From: Alviniconcha marisindica
Taxonomy: Eukaryota; Mollusca; Gastropoda; Provannidae
Assembly: GCA_018857735.1 (NCBI GenBank)
Contig: JABMCL010000049.1
Coordinates: forward strand, 248,001 to 312,000
Length of the DNA stretch: 64,000 bases
Direction: 5' to 3'
This document shows positions 12,601 to 19,235 of the stretch, piece after piece. Each line of letters begins with the position of its first letter. The stretch's first letter is position 1. Both the position numbers and the translations under genes were made by a program. The notes under the pieces were generated by a model. It was not told where the DNA came from and ran no database searches. It saw only the letters and a program-made list of their open reading frames with translations.

Positions 12601-14652
12601 ATGCAGCATGTTATGTTACACCACACACTTCCTTGCCAACAACAATGCCAGCCCCGCATGTTATGTTACACCACACACTTCCTTGCCAACAACAATGCCA
12701 GACCCCATGCAGCATGTTATGTTACACCACACACTTCCTTGCCAACAACAATGCCAGACCCCATGCAGCATGTTATATTACACCACACAGTTCCTTGCCA
12801 ACAACAATGCCAGACCCCATGCAGCATGTTATTTACACCACACACTTCCTTGCCAACAACTGCCACCCCTGAGCAGTTAGTTCACCACACACTTCCTTGC
12901 CAACAACAATCCAGACTGAGCAGTTAGTTGACAAACACCCTGCAAAAAATGCAACCCCATGAGCTGCTCCACACACTTCAGGAGGAGTGGGTGGATATCC
13001 CAGAGCAAGTGATTCACAACCTGATTCAGTCCATACAGCTGTGGGGGGAACAACAATGCCAGACCCCATGCAGCATGTTATGTTACACCACACAGTTCCT
13101 TGCCAACAACAATGCCAGACCCCATGCAGCATGTTATGTTACATCACACAGTTCCTTGCCAACAATGCCAGACCCCATGCCAACAACAATGCCAGACCCC
13201 ATGCAGCATGTTATATTACACCACACAGTTCCTTGCCAACAACAATGCCAGACCCCATGCAGCATGTTATATTACACCACACAGTTCCTTGCCAGCAACA
13301 ATGTCCATACTCTTTTCCCCCTCTTTCCTCAGATTTCAACTCAACTGAGCAGGTCTCAGAGTTGAACAAACAAGACTGAGGCAGAGTGAAAACCCCTGCA
13401 AATACACATGAGCTGCTCCACACACTTCAGGAGGAGTGGGTGGATATCCCAGAGCAAGTGATTCACAACCTGATTCAGTCCATACAGCTGTGGGGGGAAG
13501 GAGAAGAGAGAATGTAAACAGCTGTTTAACAGGAGAGTTTTGAGGGCAGTTTTTAAAGAGAAAGCAAATCTGGGTGGCAGTGTTGGAGGCAAGCTGCTCC
13601 AAACAGACAGGCTATGTTTGCCATCCACTATGCTACTGCAACTGTAGTAAGGCAACATCCATTACAGTAACATTTCACGTCCAATAAGCTATGCCAGTAA
13701 AGCAACATTCACTGCAGTAACAAATTCCATCCACCTAGCTATTATAAGTTTTACTCATAGTACTGTACTAGTAATAACTAATAGTATTAAAGTACCACTA
13801 CCAATAACACTTGTCACAGTAACATTTCCCATCCGCTATGCTAATTGGCAAAAAGGCAAGATTTAACATATTTCCCATCCATGATGCTACTGCAGTAACC
13901 GAGAAAGGCAACATTCACCAAAGTTATGACAGCACATGAGTAGCATTCCCCATACACTGTCCCACTCCTACTGCAATAAGGCAACATTTGTCATAGTACT
14001 TAACAGGTCCCTACCATTTTTCCCTGAACAGTGGGTCTGTTATCAGAAATCCTGTGACACAAGTTGATGGTGAAACATTTCATGTTTAAGAGAAAAAGAA
14101 TAACTACATTCACAGCTCTGAAAAGGTCTGGCATGCATCAGTAAGTGTTTTGCACCAGCACCTCTGGGATAAGCTCTACCTCATGCACCTCTGGGATAAG
14201 CTCTACCTCATGCACTCTGGGATAAGTTCTACCTCATGCACTCTGGGATAAGCTCTACCTCATGCACTCTGAGATAAGTTCTACCTCATGCACTCTGGGA
14301 TAAGCTCTACCTCATGCACTCTGGGATAAGCTCTACCTCATGCACTCTGGGATAAGCTCTACCTCATGCCTGCCCAGATTACATCAACATTTACAACTTT
14401 CATAGTTGACTAGCTTGGTGTTATGTATCAGCAACTTACTAACTGCCCACAAGACAGACACAAAACATCTGCATAATTATATGAAACAATTCTCCTGGCT
14501 GTGGCCACCAACAAAAACTCTACAACAGTGAGCAATCTACAGCAAAACAACACCAAAGACTCAATCAGCAATGGGTATAAACAAGAAGGATACCTACCTT
14601 CACCTACAACCCCCAGAACTTCGTATTTGTTCATCACATTCTTTAGTTGCAT
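3636..14652 (-). CDS. CDKL5: CDKL5-type serine/threonine kinase, 5' coding part (partial; exons join 14652-14598, 9067-9033, 3681-3636)
   Basis: CMGC-group serine/threonine kinase; the family acts in cilia, cytoskeleton and neuronal signalling. Three minus-strand exons (55, 35 and 46 bp) join in frame into 45 residues. They start MQLKNVMNKYEVLGVVGEG, continue with the glycine-rich loop GEGAYGVVLKCRHK, and end GEMVAIKKFKDSE. The ATP-binding lysine is residue 39 here (VAIKK). CDKL1-4 differ in this stretch as I remember them, while vertebrate CDKL5 is nearly identical. As I recall, human CDKL5 also has 35-bp and 46-bp exons at exactly these junctions. The introns are about 5.5 and 5.3 kb and end GT/AG. 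Catalytic-loop and C-terminal exons must lie left of position 1. I chose the first Met of the open exon; a second Met at residue 7 is the alternative. Noncoding 5' exons are likely but were not identified. Confidence 0.9.
3932..4580. repeat. 63-bp minisatellite, about 10 copies
   Basis: Near-identical 63-bp units (ACAGCTAGTAGGACTAAAAC then TAAAACAACAGAAAGAACAA...). It lies in the intron immediately upstream of the 46-bp kinase exon. Because 63 is a multiple of three, the minus strand stays open for about 370 codons of Cys/Ser-rich repeat. That is an artefact. Flanking sequence at 3780-3930 and 4575-4700 holds diverged units of about 32 bp (GTATGACTGAGTAAGACAC) of the same origin. Confidence 0.95.
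4780..5110. repeat. Fragment of the TGACCTTGACCTTGA dispersed repeat family
   Basis: Contains two TGTGACCTTGAC blocks, then the family block ending GTTACAAAAGGTTGAGCAGTTCAGAAGATATCC and TTTGTTACAGG (split here for length). Other members are at 7140-7265, 9960-10790, 11550-11860, 15660-15830, 41190-41345 and 58115-58860. It runs directly into the 32-bp minisatellite that follows. Confidence 0.75.
5110..5680. repeat. Diverged 32-35-bp minisatellite
   Basis: Repeated GGTATGACTGAGACACAACA plus TGAACAACAGAG units, most regular at 5390-5560 (32 bp) and degenerate elsewhere. It is the same family as 3780-4700 and 7090-7860. Confidence 0.85.
5748..5886. repeat. 30-bp minisatellite, about 4.5 copies
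   Basis: Perfect units of GTGTGTATGCAACAACACAT plus ACTAAGTAAT. Perfect identity suggests recent expansion. Confidence 0.95.
5950..6085. repeat. Simple G-rich and CA-rich tracts
   Basis: G-runs at 5960-6000 followed by C-runs and a (CA)n tract up to 6085. Confidence 0.85.
6110..6900 (-). pseudogene. LINE reverse-transcriptase C-terminal remnant
   Basis: The minus strand decodes, with frameshifts and stops, to pieces typical of the end of a non-LTR retrotransposon ORF2. These are LQLSKDKKEALLVF-like near 6800, KTLVSSLVVPHLDYCNSL near 6590, and ICYIGPVIWNRLPFSVHHAQ then FKTPLKIHLFS near 6140-6270. No intact frame exists. It is a dead 5'-truncated insertion in the CDKL5 intron. Confidence 0.75.
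7080..7860. repeat. Diverged 32-35-bp minisatellite with dispersed-repeat fragments
   Basis: Units such as AGTATGACTGTGTAAGACAC plus AACACAAACAAC recur irregularly. Blocks at 7140-7265 and 7370-7485 belong to the TGACCTTGACCTTGA family. A C-run is at 7240-7254. The minus-strand Cys/Val/Leu-rich frames here are repeat artefacts. Confidence 0.8.
7861..9032. other. Intronic sequence, no gene seen
   Basis: No domain or tandem array was recognised. There is a C-run at 8586-8608 and ordinary AT-rich sequence around it, up to the 35-bp kinase exon. Confidence 0.4.
9033..9067 (-). CDS. CDKL5: CDKL5 coding exon, 35 bp (glycine-loop exon)
   Basis: On the minus strand, acceptor TTTATTTCAG is followed by 35 bp, then donor GTATGA. 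Joined to the single base left by the first coding exon, it encodes GAYGVVLKCRHK, the second half of the nucleotide-binding loop. It enters in phase 1 and leaves in phase 0. Confidence 0.92.
9591..9675. repeat. (TA)n and (ATT)n microsatellite
   Basis: About 60 bp of TA dinucleotides followed by ATT triplets. Confidence 0.97.
9960..10790 (+). repeat. Longest copy of the TGACCTTGACCTTGA dispersed repeat
   Basis: The family begins with GTAGGTCACAATGTTACTATTGTCAG-like sequence (split in the copies) and GGTCTGTTAATTGTAATAG. It then repeats internal blocks of about 120-160 bp: TGTGACCTTGACC, ACAGCAA, ACACTCCAGCTCATGATGAT, GGTTCAACCATTCAGAAGAT. It ends with a C-run and a TTTATTACAGG tail. No protein domain was seen, so it is probably non-autonomous. 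Orientation is arbitrary. Confidence 0.75.
10840..11540. other. Intronic sequence, no gene seen
   Basis: Mostly unrecognised. It includes short GGCACAGCATAGCACAG repeats near 11095 and a C-run near 11505. Confidence 0.35.
11545..11860 (+). repeat. Copy of the TGACCTTGACCTTGA dispersed repeat
   Basis: This copy preserves both ends of the family. The head is GTCACAGTGTTATCATCAG and GGTCTGGTTATTAGCAGTAC, the middle is CACTGTGACCTTGACCTTAG, and the tail is GTCAACCATGATGGCTATAT then AAGACAAAACACATTTTGTC. Confidence 0.75.
12190..13500 (+). pseudogene. Tc1/mariner-like transposase remnant amplified into a minisatellite
   Basis: The plus strand encodes PEAVFQHNNARPHAACYVT at 12280-12340. This matches the Tc1 transposase segment around the second catalytic Asp (usually QDNARPH). 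Here that Asp is replaced by Asn, so the source copy was already catalytically damaged. At 12960-13045, and again at 13409-13498, it encodes ELLHTLQEEWVDIPEQVIHN followed by LIQSI, the typical C-terminal segment of Tc1 transposases. Between these segments the NARPH region has become a 56-bp array. No intact transposase or terminal inverted repeats were seen. It sits in the first coding intron of the kinase gene. Confidence 0.75.
12305..12870 (+). repeat. 56-bp minisatellite, about 10 copies
   Basis: Units of AACAATGCCAGACCCCATGC, AGCATGTTATGTTACACCAC and ACACTTCCTTGCCAAC. A second block of 4-5 units lies at 13050-13310. All units carry the Tc1-derived NNARPHAA coding segment. Frames remain open in all three phases because 56 is not a multiple of three. 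Confidence 0.95.
13500..13665 (-). pseudogene. LINE ORF2 3'-terminal fragment
   Basis: The minus strand reads DGKHSLSVWSSLPPTLPP and then FSLKTALKTLLLN. This is the VWNSLP...FK..LKT.LF tail found at the end of many LINE reverse-transcriptase ORFs, and it is related to the copy at 38880-39480. Confidence 0.6.
13666..14150. other. Intronic sequence with weak degenerate repeats
   Basis: Recurring GTAAGGCAACATTCA and CCCATCCACTATGCTA phrases at irregular 50-70-bp spacing suggest an old, heavily diverged minisatellite. Confidence 0.5.
14155..14370. repeat. 26-bp minisatellite, about 8 copies
   Basis: Units of CTCTGGGATAAGCTCTACCT plus CATGCA. They lie 0.23-0.44 kb downstream of the first coding exon of the kinase gene. 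Confidence 0.95.
14598..14652 (-). CDS. CDKL5: CDKL5 first coding exon, 55 bp
   Basis: On the minus strand ATG at 14652 opens MQLKNVMNKYEVLGVVGE plus one base, ending at donor GTAGGT. Vertebrate CDKL5 has the same NVMNKFEILGVVGEG context and breaks at the same base. A possible acceptor TTTGTTTCAG lies about 38 bp upstream (14690), so this may be an internal exon with its 5' UTR exon further right. Confidence 0.9.
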
Positions 14653-14799
14653 AGGCAGACAAGGAAAAAATCAACACAGCTATCTGAAACAAAGACAGTG
14701 AGAGAAAACAATATTTTCTTCAGCAAGATCCAATTCCATAGCTCACTCTCTTCATATTTTAACTTCAGAAATTAACAAAACAATGCAAAAGCCATATTA

Positions 14800-14862
14800 G
14801 TGTGTGCGTGTGTGTGTGTGTGTGCATGTGTGCGTGTGTGTGTGCGTGCATGCATGTGTGAG
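14800..14862. repeat. (GT)n microsatellite, interrupted
   Basis: GT tract broken by GC and CAT interruptions. Confidence 0.93.
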
Positions 14863-15099
14863 GGAGAAATAGTACATTTCTATGAACACTCAAGTGGGAA
14901 AAATTGCTAAAACTGCATTTAGAGGGTGAAGGAGAGGGGAGGTTGTTCAACAGAATACAAATAATAGGCAGTCTGAAAATTGTATATATATATATGAGAA
15001 AGAGAGAGAATGAGAGCAAAACAAAAAACAAGGGAAGAAAAAGTTTGTATTATATACACACACAAGTAAAAAGGAATTCACTTATTAAGACAACATGAT

Positions 15100-15172
15100 G
15101 CGCAGGTACACACACACACCACACACACACACACACACGTGGGTACACACACACACAGGTATACACACACAT
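15100..15172. repeat. (CA)n microsatellite, interrupted
   Basis: CA-rich tract with GTGGGTA and GGTATA interruptions. Confidence 0.93.
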
Positions 15173-15189
15173 GCACTTATCAGGATGAC

Positions 15190-15530
15190 AGGTTCAAAAG
15201 AGTACATCACAAAGAGTGGAGCAGTGCAGTGGGTTTAGTTGTAGCTCTACTACTGGCGAGAGCAGGAAGGGAGGGTGGTATAGGCATTATTACAGGGTGC
15301 TGAGTCCAGAGTCCAGAGGGCTGCAAGGTTTTCAGTCTGCCTTTGATCCAAAATCTATTTGTGGCTTGGAGGGGTCATTTTCTCTGGTGGTAAGCTGAGT
15401 AGGTCATGCTGAGTGTGGCCTAAAGTGTTGAAGTGTTTGGTGACAAGTGTGCCTGTCTTTCTCTCAATGTGGGGGTCCTGTGTAGGTAGAAGCGGGTATA
15501 TAGAGATAGTGAATGCTTCAAGAAAGAGAA
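15190..15530 (-). pseudogene. Decayed retroelement C-terminus (Penelope/GIY-YIG-like)
   Basis: The minus strand reads ERKTGTLVTKHFNTLGHTQH followed by DLLSLPPEK, then after a stop a tail ending in LNPLHC. The VAxHFNxxGHSxxD pattern is typical of the GIY-YIG region near the end of Penelope-like elements. It is degenerate, with in-frame stops. It lies opposite in orientation to the RT fragment at 16040, so they may be separate insertions. Confidence 0.45.
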
Positions 15531-15654
15531 TTAAAGGAAACAGGGAATCCAAGAAAGAAACACAGGGGATAGTTCCTGACAACACAACAAACATTTACAA
15601 ACTAATGAGTTGTTACTCTGTGCAGCAAAAGGCCCCCTTTATGTGCCTACAGTG

Positions 15655-15830
15655 ACGCTGAGTGTAAGTTACAGCTTATTGTCCTGTGCCCACTTTCTTA
15701 CACTTTGTCCATTAATTGTAGTAGCACATCATCACATCTAGTTAAAATGGTCACAAAGATATCAGCAGTATAGAAAACAGAGGACTGACAAACATTCAAT
15801 GAAGTTTTTAACCTCCACTGTGACCACAGT
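15655..15830 (+). repeat. Copy of the TGACCTTGACCTTGA dispersed repeat (head part)
   Basis: Head portion of the family, from TAAGTTACAGCTTATTGTCC to CACTGTGACCACAG, followed by a CA/CG-rich tract up to 15975. Confidence 0.65.
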
Positions 15831-16039
15831 CACACATCCGCACGCTCGCCCCAAGGCCTGCATGTCAGGAAGAGCTCACACCCACACACACATGTATACA
15901 CACCGACATATATACATACAAACATGCACACCCACACGTAAGCATGCACATGCACACACAACTGCACATGCACTCCCTCCACAGTCTGTCTTCACGTTCA
16001 CAGACATATATATAATTATTAAACAGATCTGCTGCCCAA

Positions 16040-16985
16040 GATGTTAATGAACCCTCCAGGGCATCCCATGGTGTGTGTAAACGGACCCACCGAGAGTCTG
16101 TCCAAGCTCGTGGACCACTGGCTGCAGGGCCACATCGCCAGCCTGTCCAGCTACGTCAAGGACACCACTGGCTGCAGGGCCACATCGCCAGCCTGTCCAG
16201 CTACATCAAGGACACCACTGGCTGCAGGGCCAGCCTGTCCAGCTACGTCAAGGACACCACTGGCTGCAGGGCCACATCGCCAGCCTGTCCAGCTACATCA
16301 AGGACACCACTGGCTGCAGGGCCAGCCTGTCCAGCTACATCAAGGACACCACTGGCTGCAGGGCCAGCCTGTCCAGCTACATCAAGGACACCACTGGCTG
16401 CAGGGCCAGCCTGTCCAGCTACGTCAAGGACACCACTGGCTGCAGGGCCACATCGCCAACCTGTCCAGCTACGTCAAGGACACCACTGGCTGCAGGGCCA
16501 CGTCGCCAGCCTGTCCAGCTACGTCAAGGACACCACTGGCTGCAGGGCCACGTCGCCAGCCTGTCCAGCTACATCAAGGACACCACTGGCTGCAGGGCCA
16601 CGTTGCCAGCCTGTCCAGCTACATCAAGGACACCACTGGCTGCAGGGCCATGTTGCCAGCCTGTCCAGCTACGTCAAGGACACCACTGGCTGCAGGGCCA
16701 TTTGCCAGTGTCCAGCTACATCAAGGACACCACTGGCTGCAGGGCCATGTTGCCAGCCTGTCCAGCTACGTCAAGGACACCACTGGCTGCAGGGCCAGCC
16801 TGTCCAGCTACGTCAAGGACACCACTGGCTGCAGGGCCATGTTGCCAGCCTGTCCAGCTACGTCAAGGACACCACTGGCTGCAGGGCCACGTCGCCAGCC
16901 TGTCCAGCTACGTCAAGGACACCACTCACACACGGCATATGCTCCAGCAATGAAACCTGGATTACAGACCATTCAGGGATGAGGT
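16040..16985 (+). pseudogene. Penelope-like reverse-transcriptase fragment containing an expanded minisatellite
   Basis: At 16041-16170 the plus strand encodes MNPPGHPMVCVNGPTESLSK, then LVDHWLQGHIASLSSYVKDT. This fits the PGRPIVS...PTE..S..VDH.L......SYIKDT segment of Penelope-type reverse transcriptases. After the array, 16900-16960 resumes SYVKDTTHTRHMLQQ, so the two flanks are continuous with one RT segment. The short VDHWLQ...YVKDTT stretch between them has been amplified many times. No other RT motifs and no intact frame are present. Confidence 0.7.
16110..16930 (+). repeat. 50/42-bp GC-rich minisatellite, about 17 copies
   Basis: Units of GACACCACTGGCTGCAGGGC, CACATCGCCAGCCTGTCCAG and CTACGTCAAG (50 bp), mixed with a 42-bp form lacking the CACATCGC block. 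It is much more GC- and CpG-rich than its surroundings. Variation is mostly CG/TG or CA exchanges at CATCGCC and CTACGTC. Confidence 0.95.
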
Positions 16986-17054
16986 GAGGCTTGTCACCAT
17001 GCACATCATTAGACTCTACAGAGGTGTACACATTCTCAGGATCCCATGCATGCA

Positions 17055-17130
17055 CACACACACACACACATACACATGCATGCATGCACACCAACACACA
17101 CATACTCATACACAAAATGCATGCACTTGC
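17055..17130. repeat. (CA)n-rich tract
   Basis: Interrupted CA and CATG-rich simple sequence. Confidence 0.85.
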
Positions 17131-17389
17131 ACTGGCATATATACTAACCCTCCCACCCCCCACATATAAATAACAACAAAGACCAGCCTGGTGTTGGGGC
17201 TTCGTTTTCAGTCAAAGGATTGAACCAAAAATTTGGCTAAGTCTGTGGGCATCCAAAATGAGTCAGCTCAGTCAAACCTCTGTATGCATAAAGTCAGTCA
17301 GCACATTCCCCCAATGACCAGTTTGGAAAAATTGTAGAACTTAGTACTCAACTCTGATTGATTGTCACAGTAGGACAGCGAGATAAACA

Positions 17390-17540
17390 AAAAAGGTCTA
17401 CTGTATCGGGTGTTTCTTTTATAACCATCCACGTTGTTATGCCATCACAAATAAAACCAAAATTGTTTGAATCCAGACCAAACTTATTTCTAATACAGGG
17501 TGGACACCTCATGTTTACTTGCATGCTTTTGATGCTATGT
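17390..17540 (-). repeat. Dispersed repeat copy (partner at 39520-39670)
   Basis: On the minus strand GGATTCAAACAATTTTGGTT, GATGGCATAACAACGTGGAT and GGTTATAAAAGAAACACC match the plus strand at 39590-39665. Unclassified repeat. Confidence 0.65.
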
Positions 17541-17707
17541 TGCTTCCCAGTCTTATTAGTGCCCAAACATTTTGAGGGTCTTTCGACGGTGTCTGTGTAC
17601 AGCTACATGGTGATTAAGAGTGCCCCTTCAGTGGTGTAACCAATTCTGGCAGAGTTTGGAGAAAAGTGCCAGAAAGCGAGGCTTCAAGTGTGGGTACTAC
17701 TGCTAGG

Positions 17708-17838
17708 TACACAGGGGACTTTCTGTTCCTTCAGTCTTGTTTCCATCATGGAGCTGTTGATGTTTTAAAACAACAGGGGACTTTCTGTTCCTTCAGTCTT
17801 GTTTCCATCATGGAGCTGTTGATGTTTTAAAACAAAAT
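17708..17838. repeat. 62-bp direct duplication
   Basis: Two perfect tandem copies of ACAGGGGACTTTCTGTTCCT...GATGTTTTAAAACA, followed by a C-run at 17850. Confidence 0.95.
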
Positions 17839-17974
17839 TCTCCTAACATCCCCCCCCCCCCCCCCAAAAAAACAACCCCATCTCCACCCCAAACACCCAT
17901 TTTCTTTTTCTTTTTTCTTTTTAAACAGAAGAAATCCTTGCTGACATAAAGTACATTTCATCAGGTGAAAACTA

Positions 17975-19235
17975 CAATTGGTTCTTAAAGGAACGCTCCT
18001 TTGGAGGCTAAACTTCTCGTGTGCTTAGAGGAGGTTAAACAAACCCGATCCCCATTAATGGTTTTGTGACTGAATGTGCCGTTGATTTTATAACGATTTT
18101 AGAAGAGGACTTTTCCAGACAGCTTTACTAACATTATTTTCACAAGTTCATTCCCACGTTTTAGTATTACATCATTGATACGATACCAGAACTTCTCATT
18201 GTGTACGTCATGGACAAGTCATTTTTGTCAATGTTTATTTTCTTAATCTGGACAGTGTGTGTGAAATAATTTCATTTTCCTAACCTTTTCATGAGGAACA
18301 ACATAAAAAAACAACCAAATTAATATTGTTTTGAAATTGCCGAGATGAACAATGAAATGATGTCCTAATAAATAGTGTTCTTTTTAACACTTTATGTGTT
18401 TGGACCAATGAAATGATGGCAAAATCATTTTGACCTCATTACAGTATCAATACTATATAATAGTTTGACATCAAAATTATAGAAAGGAGAAGGAAGAATC
18501 AAAGGAAACAATGGCTCCCCAAAGTAGTTACTGATGGTAAGAATGACAAAACTAAAAAGAATGAGTAGGAATGTATACACAACAAGAGAACACAGGTCGG
18601 GACACGTGTTTTGTTTTGTGTGCCGCCTTCTTTTGCATTAACAGACAATAAAAAACTGCATTCTTTCATGTGCTATTATATGGAGCAAATAGCCAATTGA
18701 ACGCAAGCAACGAAGAACTGAGAATGAAACAGTGGTGTTTATATTTTCATAGTTCTTTTTGTTTTTTCAAGATTATGCCCTCAAAGCAGAGATATTTTTG
18801 GAGTTACTACCATTTATCTTCAGAGGACGAAAATAAAAAGAAGGTTTAGCTCCACTGGCAAGAGTCCAACAACGTTAATACAGGTCGCAGCTGGTAAACC
18901 TGTTGGAGAGGTGGAGAGAGCTGTGCACAAGGTTAGACATCTGTGATAGGAAACTGGCAAAGCTGTTACCAAACAAGCAAAAGGAAAGGTTCCTGATGCT
19001 TCTTTTTTGATTGATAGGAGTAGTTTACCGGAACCATACATTAAAATATTCTACTACTACCTGTTTGTGTAATGTGCATTTCTGGCATGCCACCGGCCAG
19101 TAGGTTTTTTTTCTTTTTTTCTTCCTTATTATTAGAAAGTGGTGTCTGAAATATTTCCTGTAGTAGCATTGGACCAATATGCTGAGACAAATTTGTCACT
19201 CAACACCTTCCACCCTGGTCCATCGCCAAGCATTG
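17975..19235 (+). repeat. 1.2-kb dispersed repeat, copy A, with tRNA-like segment
   Basis: It is collinear with copy B at 41655-44105 in the same orientation. Shared landmarks are AGGAACGCTCCTTTGGAGGC, GATTTTATAACGATTTTAGA, TTCATTTTCCTAACCTTTTC, GTCCTAATAAA, TGGAGCAAATAGCC, and the end CCATCGCCAAGCATT. At about 18846-18900, TTAGCTCCACTGGCAAGAG (copy B: TTAGCTCAATTGGCAAGAG) resembles a tRNA D-arm/A-box, and GGTCGCAGCTGG occupies the B-box position loosely. That could mark a SINE-derived part. No transposase or RT was seen, so the class is unresolved. Confidence 0.75.
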
